Below, piece after piece: positions 43,420-54,200 of a stretch of 64,000 nucleotides of DNA (its first letter is position 1; each line of letters opens with the position of its first letter). Source of the DNA: Carallia brachiata (Eukaryota; Streptophyta; Magnoliopsida; Malpighiales; Rhizophoraceae); assembly GCA_021464245.1 (NCBI GenBank), contig JADCRB010000154.1, positions 38,603-102,602 of the forward strand, read 5' to 3'. The notes beneath the pieces are model-generated. The model saw only the letters and a list, made by a program, of their open reading frames with translations, was not told where the DNA came from and did not search any database. A program made the translations under genes and the position numbers.

Positions 43420-45240
43420 TTAGCCGTGGAAGCACGGTCTAATTATGCCAACGGGCTCAGGGTTTTTACAAGGTTTAAACTTCATCCCGAAAGGCAGGTG
43501 AGACTGTTGTAACAAACCGTCATCCTTTTTTCCCAACAAACCAAGACAAGGCGGCCTGAACCTAGACAACTGTCGTCGAGGTCTTTTACTAGCGCCATCG
43601 GCTTTAATTCGGTAGATGTAGTTGAGCCCCACAAGAAGCTCTACTATTACAGCTTCGGTTTTCGTTTGATCTGCAAAATGGAGGGTCTGTACCAGAAGCA
43701 CATTTGCTTTGAAGTCCTCTTCCTTCCTCTCAAAGTTACGCTCGGCTAGCCATCTTATGGTGTTATGTGCTAACGGAGACAACCATTCCAACATCCGTAA
43801 AAGCGCCACGCTCCACTCCGTTACAAGGGAGGCGTTGTACACTGATGGAGCAAGAGATTCGGCATATAATTTCAGCCTCGTCCTCAAAGACATCCTGATA
43901 GTTGTTGGTAACATGTTGTATAGGTCGTCCCTCGTTTCCGAGTCGATCAACTGAGGCGATGAAGCCAGCTTCCCAATAAATATAATCAGATTTGCGTAAT
44001 GGAAAGCCAAAGCAGAATCACCAAGTGTAGACGGAGGGGCACCAAACATCCTGCGTTTCAAATTGAAGATGGCCAATTTGCAATAGATTCTACTGCTGCT
44101 AGAAGGATATCCCAGGTGTAGGCCATCTGTTTTGTCAACAGGTTTCAAAGAATCACCAAGGTACCTCATAGAGCAGCCAGCTGGTGCCTCCCAGCTCTGT
44201 GGAATAGGTGACTTATTTCCACTTACCACACATCCTGTGAAGGCTCCGACAGGAGCCAACTGTTTGGTTTTTGAATGTGCGAGCTTTCCATACAGGAAGG
44301 GCAACTGATGATGATGTTGCAACTTCTTAAACTTACACTTCTCAGCTGTCGATCCTGCCATGGCTATTGATTTCCCAATAGGTCCTCTAGATAAACCATA
44401 GACCACATTTTTTTCTGACGAATGAATTGAAGAGAGCATAAAAGCAGAACACGAATGGGATCGAAGAAGATAATCAGGTTGTATATGTTTGTGTTCACTC
44501 TTGTGCTCTGCAGATGGCCGCTGGTTATTACTCGACTTAATTTCATGAACAAGCTTGATCCGCTCAAGTATTGTCAATAGTGAGCGTGCCAGAAGCCGAA
44601 CAATGTAATCGTATGAGCGGATCCAGGGCGACATCTCACGGAGACTTCTAACTGCCTGGCGCTGGCAGATAACCCTTTGCTGACAATCTTGCAACTTCCG
44701 CCCATCTATGTCAGGATTGGCCTGCATTTTCTTAAAAGTTTGTTCAAGCTCTGCAAGGACTTCCAGCTCTTGAGCCATTTCTTTGGTGACTCCAACAAAC
44801 CTCTCCATTTTTTTCACTTTCTTCTCCATTTTCTTCAATCTAAAATCCCATCCACGCCATTCGCGGTGATTTTTGATGGGGTCATTAACAAATCGCTCAA
44901 AACACGAAAAAAGAGGGTCTGTGCACTTCCTCCCTAAAACGGCCACAGATCTACCCACGAGTACGAAATTCTCCATGATTTCGTTTAGCGCGAGGTCCAT
45001 CAGGTAATTCTTATCATTGGATACAAGCTTTTTAACCCCAATTGAATCCACAATCTCTTTCCTCAAGCTGCACAGCTGCTTCTCACTCAAACACTGCCAT
45101 AGATTAATGACTTTGGACATCAATCTTGCAACTTCAAATGCCAGAACTCCAATTTCTGCTTTAGAATTCTCCGGCACACCCTTCCCAGAATGCCTCCACA
45201 AATTACCAAGCCCCAAGTCAGCCACCGTTGCCCGTCCCAT
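43420..45240 (-). CDS. DUF3475/DUF668 protein (PSK SIMULATOR-like), single exon
   Basis: 606 residues in one uninterrupted frame starting MGRATVADLG. DUF3475 is at about 30-90 (IGVLAFEVARLMSKVINLWQ). A basic coiled coil follows at about 132-175 (FRLKKMEKKVKKMERFVGVT). DUF668 lies at about 405-490 (LGDSALAFHYANLIIFIGKL, YNMLPTTIRMSLRTRL). This order is that of the plant PSI family, which promotes growth downstream of or parallel to phytosulfokine and brassinosteroid signalling; the exact biochemical role is not known. Gly2 could allow N-myristoylation, as reported for PSI1. The C-terminal tail is basic (KRPRRQLSRFR). The start is supported by a likely 5' UTR acceptor (TTTGTTTGTAG) 6 bases upstream of the ATG. 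No stop, shift or odd base use was seen. Confidence 0.9.
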   Translation of the reverse strand: MGRATVADLGLGNLWRHSGKGVPENSKAEIGVLAFEVARLMSKVINLWQCLSEKQLCSLRKEIVDSIGVKKLVSNDKNYLMDLALNEIMENFVLVGRSVAVLGRKCTDPLFSCFERFVNDPIKNHREWRGWDFRLKKMEKKVKKMERFVGVTKEMAQELEVLAELEQTFKKMQANPDIDGRKLQDCQQRVICQRQAVRSLREMSPWIRSYDYIVRLLARSLLTILERIKLVHEIKSSNNQRPSAEHKSEHKHIQPDYLLRSHSCSAFMLSSIHSSEKNVVYGLSRGPIGKSIAMAGSTAEKCKFKKLQHHHQLPFLYGKLAHSKTKQLAPVGAFTGCVVSGNKSPIPQSWEAPAGCSMRYLGDSLKPVDKTDGLHLGYPSSSSRIYCKLAIFNLKRRMFGAPPSTLGDSALAFHYANLIIFIGKLASSPQLIDSETRDDLYNMLPTTIRMSLRTRLKLYAESLAPSVYNASLVTEWSVALLRMLEWLSPLAHNTIRWLAERNFERKEEDFKANVLLVQTLHFADQTKTEAVIVELLVGLNYIYRIKADGASKRPRRQLSRFRPPCLGLLGKKDDGLLQQSHLPFGMKFKPCKNPEPVGIIRPCFHG

Positions 45241-46263
45241 TAGATTCTACAAACAAAATCTAACGACTGATCTCTTCAAGTCTCATGATCCCTGCACAAA
45301 ATTGGAAACAATCAAGTACAAAATGCATATGATTAATCAATATGCTAAAAGTCAAACAGACATGGAAAATTGCCATTCTACAACTTGAAGGACCAACAAC
45401 GGAAGTGGAAAATTACCGGAAGAGTTAAAAGAGAAGCAACAAGGCAGATAATCAATTTAAGTGTAGAGTAAATAAAACCAAAAATTTTGAATCATCGATT
45501 ATCAACTAGTTAGGCCTTTCAAAATCAAAATTTCAATACGAATCTACTTGGCTTGATTAAAAAGGTGTTCTGTTTTTCCTTTCTTTTCCTTTGCTCTTTC
45601 TTTCACAAGCAAGCGGCACGCACGCACAGAGACCAAACTCACCCCAACAAACACAGGCACACACACATTACATCACTTAAAAAGACTCAAAATTTCCGTT
45701 TGCTTTTCACTAAGGCTGTGTAACCCATTATCCCCAGAAAAGTAAACTTTCAAGAAAAACAACGAAAACTGAAACCCCAGATAAAGAACGCGGCAAAACT
45801 TTCAGATAATCCATGAAATTACAACGGTCACAGTGGGGTGACTGATGCTTCTTCCCAACCCAGATCCCAAGCACCAATTTTTTCCACCCAAATCAGCAAT
45901 GCAACAATTAAGCAAGAACAGAAAAACTGAAAAGCTTTGTTTTTTGAGTAAAGACATATGCGAGTGCGCCCGTGCACGCGCGTGCATGCACATCTTTCCA
46001 TGCACCCACCTCCGCAATGTAGAGGAGAATGAGCAACATTGAGACCCCGAAAGTTGCGTAAGATCAAACCGTACGAAATATTAATGACAACATATATAAG
46101 AGTGGCACATCCGGACGGCGGATAACTATAAATGTAGGATAGAAAAGGACAAAAATTCGACGACGCGAGGAAGAGTCAGGATTCGACAATTTCGAGGCAA
46201 AAGCCTTTCCATTTAATTTCTACTTCGTGTGGCATATGCTGTTACGAACAATAAATCCATTAA
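45241..46263 (-). promoter_or_regulatory. Probable 5' UTR, leader intron and promoter of the DUF668 gene
   Basis: A pyrimidine-rich TTTTGTTTGTAG ends just before the start codon, so a leader intron is likely. A possible donor lies within 45800-46020. A TATATAT stretch at about 46092-46099 could be a TATA box. Exact leader exon not defined. Purine/pyrimidine-alternating CGCGTGCACG words occur at about 45970-45985. Confidence 0.35.
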
Positions 46264-46612
46264 AGGCCATGTTTTATGTGCGATAAAAAATAAGAAGAGA
46301 AAGAAAAAAATAATAATTATTATTTTTTATTTTTATCTCATTTTAAATAATGTTATTTTTTTATTATTTTTATAAATTATTATTTTTATTTTTTTTCGTT
46401 ATTTTTTTTTCTCTCTCTTTTTTTACTACTCTAAATAATTTTATTTTATTTTTATTTTTTTACAAATCACTATTTATCTTTTTTTTTTCACCTACTTTCT
46501 TTCTTTCAATTTTCTTTACTTCTCCAAATAATTTTATTTTTTCTTCACATTCTTTCTCTTTCTCCTCTTTTTCTCTCTTTTTTCGTCATTTTTTCGCACT
46601 CCAAACACACTC
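46264..46612. mobile_element. Probable MITE with TAA duplication
   Basis: TAA occurs at 46261-46263 and 46613-46615. The left end AGGCCATGTTTTATGTGCGA and the inverse of the right end GAGTGTGTTTGGAGTGCGA are imperfect inverted repeats. The inside is T-rich and gives a false Phe-rich frame. Confidence 0.4.
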
Positions 46613-48140
46613 TAATTGTTAGTTTGAGTCCAAAAGAACGTTCCAAGATTTCTTTTTGCCGGTTTCCGTTAATATAAGGAAATACTATATAATAATAAAA
46701 TAAAAATAATATAATATAAATTATTAAAAAATTAAAATTTAAAAAATAATTAATTAAACTGTATAAGAGAACTCTAAAGTTGAATACCAAGTATAGGTTT
46801 CATTTAATGAAAAATAATATTTTGAATTTTTTCAAAAAATTTAAAAATAATTTGAAAAAATTCACACAGTTAGTTTTTATTAAATAAGTCCCGCATCGGA
46901 TTGTTTTCTGAATACATCCTCAAGCTATGCAATGGAGCACGTTTGTTAAATGACAACATTATTGTTGACCTGGTCAACCAAAGAATTGTTAGTCCGAGAC
47001 TTGTAGGTTTTTGTGGTAAAAAAAAAAAAAGAATTGTATGTTCGTTGTACTAAATTTTTAAGTTCATTAGGCAGTTTGTTTTACCGAGAGCTATATTAGG
47101 TTTGATGTATTAGTCTTCTCCCATTTATCATCATACTATAATTTTACAAGGTTTAGACTTTAAAATTTTTAAATTAAATATTCAAATTCTTAATCATTAG
47201 TATGTACACTCTGAGAAAATTTTAAGGAATATGGTAAGTTAGGTACTCCCGCGTTTAACCTTGTAGTAGTAACACATTGTTACTTGAATCCATCGAACAA
47301 GAAATTAACTATTGACATTGAGTCAATACGGGGGCGGTTAAATTATTTATACTGTTACCATCATTGCGCAACAATGCTAAAGTTACTTGTGTCAAAAACA
47401 ATGTGTAATTTACCTAAAAACAATTCACGTAAGGGTTAAAATACATGGACGGAAAAAATAACATAGGAGAGACATGACTTGCATGAAATGTGAGCTCCAT
47501 AAATTAATAATAATATTTTGAGTTTTTAAAGTTTTTTCACTAAGAACATGCAATATACAATAAAAATGATAAAATAGACAAGAAGTAAGATATAATATAC
47601 AGCCAAATTAAAATACATTTTTAACCAACTGGTTGCCTATTTTATCATTTCTGTTTATATATTCTCCTTTTATTTTAGCAGTTTTTGCCAAAAACAAAGA
47701 AAAAAAAACTCACTTTTTCTTGCTGCGCCAACAGGCCCGTCACCGATCCGATCCTATATTTTCCGCACTCGTTTTACTCACTGAACACCTCCCGGCGACA
47801 CAGATATGTCTTTGTTTTGCAGTCGCAAATAATTGTATAGTTTTGGTCGGGAGTGCGAGAAATGCGTACGGAAGAGAAACTCTCCTATCGATTTTGTGGA
47901 CGGCGCCAATGGAAAGATTGAGAGGTGTACACGCTAATGCTATAACACAACCGTACAAACTATAGTTCGTTTGGTTCATAATATGATGTAGAATTGCATA
48001 AAATAGGTTAATTTTATTCTAATACATTTATATTCGAATAAGATTAATTTATCTTATATTATCATACTCTAAATTATGTTTTGAAAAAAAAAAAAAAAAA
48101 ACCCCTTTGATTCCGACTAAATGGTTTCGGCTTGGCTTCT
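46613..48140. other. Intergenic DNA
   Basis: No gene supported. 47690-47960 is GC-richer with two modest opposing frames matching no family I know. 47425-47620 resembles 340-600 of this window. Confidence 0.4.
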
Positions 48141-48425
48141 TCTATCGCGCAGAGGGAAGAAAAGAAAAATGTATCCACGGCTTTGGCTCTTCCATCCATT
48201 TAATTTGATTGATCGTTAGCCGGTGTAAGTCAAATTTTCGGTGGCGACAGCATCAAATGTTGGTAACAAAACGCCCCTTTATTTGCCGAATGTTTAGGCA
48301 CTTCTATCGAAAGAGAAAAACAAAAATGTATCAACGGCTTTGGCAGTTTCATCGTTGGTAGAACATTTTGTTGATTGTTAGTCGGTGAAGTCAAACTTTC
48401 ACCGTGGCAACAGCAAAACATTGAA
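48141..48425 (+). repeat. Imperfect ~155-bp tandem duplication
   Basis: Shared words in order: 'ttctatcg', 'aaaaatgtatc-acggctttgg', 'tgat-gttag-cggtg', 'agtcaaa-tttc' and 'gcaacagcaaa/gcgacagcatc'. Copy A is at about 48141-48260 and copy B at about 48303-48425. They are not coding, and no terminal repeats were seen. Confidence 0.65.
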
Positions 48426-48429
48426 GAAA

Positions 48430-49019
48430 CGGCGAATAAAGAGGTCTCTCTGTCTTTTTTTACCTACTTGTAGCTTTCGTCCCAACTCTTAAGATTTATC
48501 TTTAGCAATCTCTTCAAATTCAATCACCTCTATAATTTTTTAAAATGAATAATATTATGTGGACATGAGAGCGCTTTAAACATACGAAAAGTAAATCATG
48601 ATTATTATGTTTTATATTTGTGATCTTATATTTATATGACCAATAATTCTTATTATATTTTTGTGAATTCATGTCAAAAAATCACATCTATGTATTAGAA
48701 TTATTTGAAAATAATTCTGATTATGTGTGCGCATAAGCACACAATGAAATTTGTTACAGTCGTTAATTAGGTAAGCATATTATGTTAAAAAAAAAAAAAT
48801 AGATAAACATATTGTAGGTCGCCCGATCAATTTAACGACTAACGTGCTACTTTTTTTACGTGCCATAAGTGCACCAAATTGTCTACTTAACCAATTATTC
48901 CCTTTCTTTTTCATCAACTGATCAATTACTGTTGGCGGTCAAGGGATCTTTATGATCATCAATTCAATCGCCACTTTTTTTTCTTGTCGTATCCCAATTG
49001 GTTGTACTGAGCACTACAT
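48430..49019. other. AT-rich intergenic DNA
   Basis: Nothing recognised. Confidence 0.5.
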
Positions 49020-49239
49020 GAGAATTTCCCTTAGAATGATCACTCGGCATATCCAACCGTAGTCCAGGATAATCAATTACGTGCTTGGCTTTCTCCTGAA
49101 AACCTTTTGCGTAGGTATTAACCAAGTTCTTTGGTGCGATATCCATATTCTTCCGCCATTGCTCAAGGCATATACCAATACCGCATATGCCATAGTTATT
49201 ATTGTGAAGCACTAGAACTCTAGAAAGCATCAATTTCAA
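49020..49239 (-). pseudogene. Unrecognised coding-like fragment, copy A
   Basis: A minus-strand open frame within 48964-49239 includes EQWRKNMDIAPKNLVNTYAK and HVIDYPGLRLDMPSDH. The composition looks like protein, but I cannot place the family. A diverged second copy lies at 49395-50065, so this is a duplicated gene or element fragment. Confidence 0.35.
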
Positions 49240-49394
49240 ATTACCTTACTTATAGATTTCGAGTGTCTTAGGCCATGAACTATAATTGTAACATTTAGTT
49301 TACTAGATAAAATTAATCGCAGGGTCTTCAGCTTATTTGCTCCCCAACAATCCACATGGGTTTAATATAGAAGAGTCAAACGTTCACTTACAAC

Positions 49395-50065
49395 GACCCT
49401 TCGGGATATCCTATGGTAATCCAAGATAATCAATTACGTGCTTGGCTTTCTCCTGTTAATCTTATTCGTGGTGACGAGGAAAATTATCATCGAAGGGTAC
49501 TAGATTCAGCGATCAGGTTGAGGATGGTCAATCAAAATCTAATACTCGTAAACTAAAGTACAGTTACAAAGGGTCAGAGTTCTCTCCGATGTTAGTATTT
49601 TAATGCTTAAATCAGTCCTCTGAGTCTAGGGGGAGAGTGTGCATTTAGAAAAATATGTTGTGTGTGGTTTAGATGTATGATTTAAGAGATAGCCCCATAA
49701 AAGTATAAAGACACTTATATTTATAAGATCTATAAAAGGGTTCTAATGTATTTGTTAAAAGGCCCGTGAGACACTAGAAAATGCATAAGTCTAAAATAGA
49801 CTCATATGGTGATGGATATAAGGACAAATGAAAAGGTTTAAGGCCAAACGGACCAATTTATTCCTTATCAGTGGGTATTAACACAGTTCTTTGGTGCAAT
49901 ATCCATATTCCCTCGTCATTGCTCATGGCATATACCAATACCGAATAGATCATAAGTAATTTTTGTAATACCAAAATGGTATTATTCATATCATCCTGGA
50001 ATTCCAAGGATACGCAAAAGGCCATTTACTATATTTAATACAGTTAAGCACTAGAATTGTAGAAA
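49395..50065 (-). pseudogene. Unrecognised coding-like fragment, copy B, split by an insert
   Basis: 'gataatcaattacgtgcttg' followed by 'gctttctcctg' at about 49420-49455, and then 'cagttctttggtgcaatatc' onward from about 49870, match copy A. About 415 bases (49455-49868) are inserted in between. The insert has no recognised ends or gene. Confidence 0.4.
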
Positions 50066-53000
50066 TCATCAGTAGCAAGATATACTCTAATCTATTGGAT
50101 ATTCTGAATTAAATCTCATGATAGGTGAATTCCCTGATAACTAAAATGGTAGTGTTGACAATAAGTGCTAGTTAGACGCTAGTAACGTCCATGTGTCTCT
50201 TAGGAAAATTAGCTTACAATCGATGTTTCTTTACTCGTCCTTCTTTCCCATTCTTTTGACCTAAGTTCTTTATCATTTTTCTTTTTTGTGCATGCTCTAA
50301 GCCCTGTTTCTAACACCTTAGTTCTCAGGCACACAAGTTAACATAATAACAAAGTTTATACATGTCACCAAAGTTTAATTTAAATTTCAGTCACCGAGAG
50401 AGCGTCTAGAGTGCAAAAATATTTGCGAGAATGTTCACCGAACATTTTACATTCCAACATTTGATCTATAAAATTATTGTAGAGTGCCATTTTGTGGGCT
50501 GAGAAAAGCAGTTATAGTAGAGCCAGAAATGAACTGTCACGTGGCTCTCATATATTAAAAAACAATTGTATGACTAAAAATAAATAAATTGTCATATGGG
50601 CCGTCATTCAACTAAATTCAAGGAAAAATAAAAAATAGATAAATTATCAGATACTGTTGATGAGACTGTGCAGTTATTTTGAAATTACTTAAATAAAGTC
50701 GTAAAGTGTTATCATTTTAAAATTTGAACTTTCCCGCGAAAAACACATTGATTTCTAAAGGATAATATTTCTTGTTCTATAGGTCCCGCTTATTAGCTCA
50801 CTGTAACTCTCTTATGGTAGAATTTCTCTGAACACAAACCTTTTCTTAATAGAATACTGTAATGCCGCATATTTGGGAATCTCGCGTTACCTTAATTATG
50901 GTAAATCGCATTTTATCATGAGGAAGCATTCGCAGACGAATGAATCAGATTGATTTAATATTATTGGGAATTGGAAGTGTAAGATTATTAGGAATAATTT
51001 TGGTTAAGAACGATTTAGAAAAAATTATCTCACATAAAAAAAATAGAATAAGGAGAAAAAAAATTTTATCAATGATAAGACAATCAATCATTTTTTTTTT
51101 TTTTTTGTGTGTACAATCATTCATTTTTTTTGGGGACAAATGAACCACCAAATGATAGTTCTAGATGGAGAAATGTATGGTTTTCTCCAATTTTGAGTTG
51201 GACATATTGACTATGGATGGGTCTCAGATCATTATATTAGTAGTTTTCTTTTCCGCCTAGCAAATTTCGGATGCCAATCCTTCCTGTCCGATATAAACCC
51301 AACAACATCACGAAGAAGCATTGGACCCATTGACTCAGGCCAGCCGGGTCCTGGAGAAGGCAATAGGAGCCCAAGCCCGATTATTTATCTATTTTTTTAT
51401 TAAAAAATTTATTAGACTGTGATTTATAAAATATGAGTAGTTTCTTTTTCTTATAATTAAAATTTAAGATTTTTAAAATAGATATTCAAACTCTTAATTG
51501 GTAAGGAAACGATTGTTTACCTTTCTTAAATGTAGGCCGAACAACATCTAACCACATGGTGTGCCATGTTTATTTGCATTTTTATATATCTCAGACTGTT
51601 AAAAAAACCAAAAAAAGGACATTGATGCCTGCAGAAGCGGGGAAGGACTTCTTGGCTGCATATATGAGATTTGGTGCTAAATCAGCGAGAGAATAATCTG
51701 ATTTTTCTTCCTTTTGATTTTTATTTTTCCTTTCTTTTCTTTTTTTTTTTTTGTGTTTTTTTTTTTTTGGTTGTACGTCTCAGGACCTTATCAGCCCAAA
51801 GCCCACCTACAGGCCTAATGAGGCCTTAATTCGTACTCCTTAACTATGTCGATTCCGATCCCACACCCCTTGCTTGTTTTTTTGCTGTCTGGTTCTGTAG
51901 TTTTCGAATGCTTTTGGTGAACGATGATAGGCTTGCAACAGGGACGGGAAAATGCTTTTGATCGTGTGGTGTCCGAAAATGTGTCGTGAAAAGATTTTTA
52001 AGTGAACTTAGTATGCCACATTCATAGTTGTACCCAACAAGTAAATTGTGAAGAGTTCATTATTTGAAAATTTTTTGTCAATGTCAAATTTTTGACCAAT
52101 ATGGTGCAATTTTATTCGTTTGAGTTATTATCTATGTTGATTACTAAGGCCAAACTGTTTACCTTTCTCATCTTGAATGATGGTTTTATTTTATTTAAGT
52201 AGTTTTAAGTTAATATTACAATCTCATCGAATAGTATTTAATAATTTATTTTTTAAAATTTATTCAACTAATGATTTATATCACTTTAAAGTTACTTTAA
52301 AATTGTCTAAGTTAACTCACCATTAAAAAAAAAATGACATAGAGTATTTGTTTATATATATATATATATATCAAAATTAGTTTCAGTTAAAATTAGAATT
52401 CCAGATATGCAAAGATGGTTGGGTTAGCTTTATAAAGCCAACAAAAGGGAAAATGCGAGGTAACCTCGCTATGGATTCACGAAAGAACTGTTTATCTTTT
52501 TGTAGGAATTGTTGTTCTGTTTTTCGTTAATTTTAAACGCATCTTCCTGAATTTTAACATAATCAATGCACATGAATAGAAAGAGGCTTTGAGTCATTAG
52601 CCTTCCTACGATTACAACTTTGGCAGCTTTATTTGATGCATGGTCAATTTATTACTCCCTAAGCACGTGATCACTGCATCTAGAATGGTCCCTCATCAAA
52701 GCTCGCTTTCTCGCTCTCTCTCCCCCTTTTTTGTGCACATCACACAAACACAAAACTAATTGTTTTTGTTGGTTTGCAGTAAAATTTTTTATAAGAAAAA
52801 GTTTTTCTTATTTTTTAATATTTATTTCATATAAAATATTTTATAACAAAGAATTTAGAAATAATTTAAAAAAATCTTTGAAATTTTTGAGAAAAATAAT
52901 TTACCATTTTTTTAAACTGAAGTTATTTTTTAGAAAAAACACAAATATATTTTAAATAAATGATAAAAAAAATCATTAATTTCATGATAAATATTTTATT

Positions 53001-54057
53001 CTGTAAATATTTTATAAAAATAAGTTATATTACAGTAAATAAATAAATCTTAAATTGTAAGCAAACTACATGAATAGTTGGATACTCAATTTTATGAACT
53101 AGACACAATAAAAGTTTATGCTTGTAAAATATTTTATATCACACACATAATATTTTATACAACATAAAAAAATTTATATAAATATCTACTGTATAATTTT
53201 ATACAATTTTAAATAAAACTGCATATAACATAAGTTTAATTTTATCACAATAAAAATTTTTTCATTTTTTATTGAGAGTTGAATATTTGAGCCATATTCC
53301 TTTGATCAATGCGCTGCTTTGGAAACCAAAATTTCTTATTTTAATCGGTGGACCCACAATGCATAGCCGCGGATCTGGAAATAATCATCATTTCGAAAGG
53401 AAAAAAAAAAAATCTAAATCACGTGGTAATTACTTTAGGGAAAACCTCCTTTTAAAACCTACATTATTCTTTTTTTTTTTCGGTGCAAATATCATTCTTT
53501 ATTATAAGATAATATATGGTAGATAATGCAAAGACTCTCGGGTATATGCTTGCAAACAAAACGAAAAGCAAAACTTATAGGAAAAAGGAAGTCGCTATTC
53601 GATCTTTATATGATTAGTGAACAGAAACCTGAACATGATTTCAGATCACATCAAATGGCTGCTTTGTTTACAAGTAGCTCTTGTATTTATTTATTGTTTC
53701 GATATTTGCTTCTATTTTTATGTTGGCATCGCTTACAGTTAAAGGACTAGTTTTTTATTTTTATTTTTTTGACAATAAGGACTAGTTTTTTATTGGTCAA
53801 AAAAAGATTAGCTTTTAAAATATGTGGCAATGTGAGCGTGTTGACTGAATCAGACTGCGTTACTTTAATTCAAATTATTTTTTATGTCATGAATGATTTA
53901 AATTTAACCCAAAAAAATATGCAAAATATTTCACATGTTTTGTTTCAATAATATTTCATTTGTGCAAGTTGATTGAAAGTTTAAAATCGTGGCACCATAA
54001 TAAATCTAATTTGAAATTTTAAAACTTACTAAAAATTGTTATTTTATAATTATTATT
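50066..54057. other. AT-rich intergenic DNA
   Basis: No gene or RNA supported. It has simple tracts such as C/T-rich 51700-51770 and (TA)n at about 52353-52371. All open frames are short and low in complexity. Confidence 0.5.
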
Positions 54058-54200
54058 ATTATTTTTTTTTTACGAAAGAAGCATGATGCTTTCCATTAAT
54101 AAGAATGATCCAAGGATAACAAAAGTTTTAGTAGATCCGGAGGATTAGTCACCCAGTTCAGGGAACACGATCCACTCTTGGACTAATGTATAACCTAATC
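54058..54200 (-). mobile_element. Probable LINE 3' end
   Basis: On the minus strand the sequence ends TTCTTATTAATGGAAAGCAT followed by 'catgcttctttcgt' and about ten As. A hairpin-like AAGCATCATGCTT next to an A-tail is common at the 3' end of plant L1-type elements. No protein remains. Confidence 0.4.

Noticed and set aside
43709..45388. Plus-strand open frames across the DUF668 gene
   Set aside because: They are antisense shadows of a well-supported 606-codon gene.
46350..46622. Phe-rich open frame
   Set aside because: T-rich inside of a probable MITE.
47633..47979. Opposing frames in a GC-richer patch
   Set aside because: No recognised domain, and both strands are open equally, as expected by chance.
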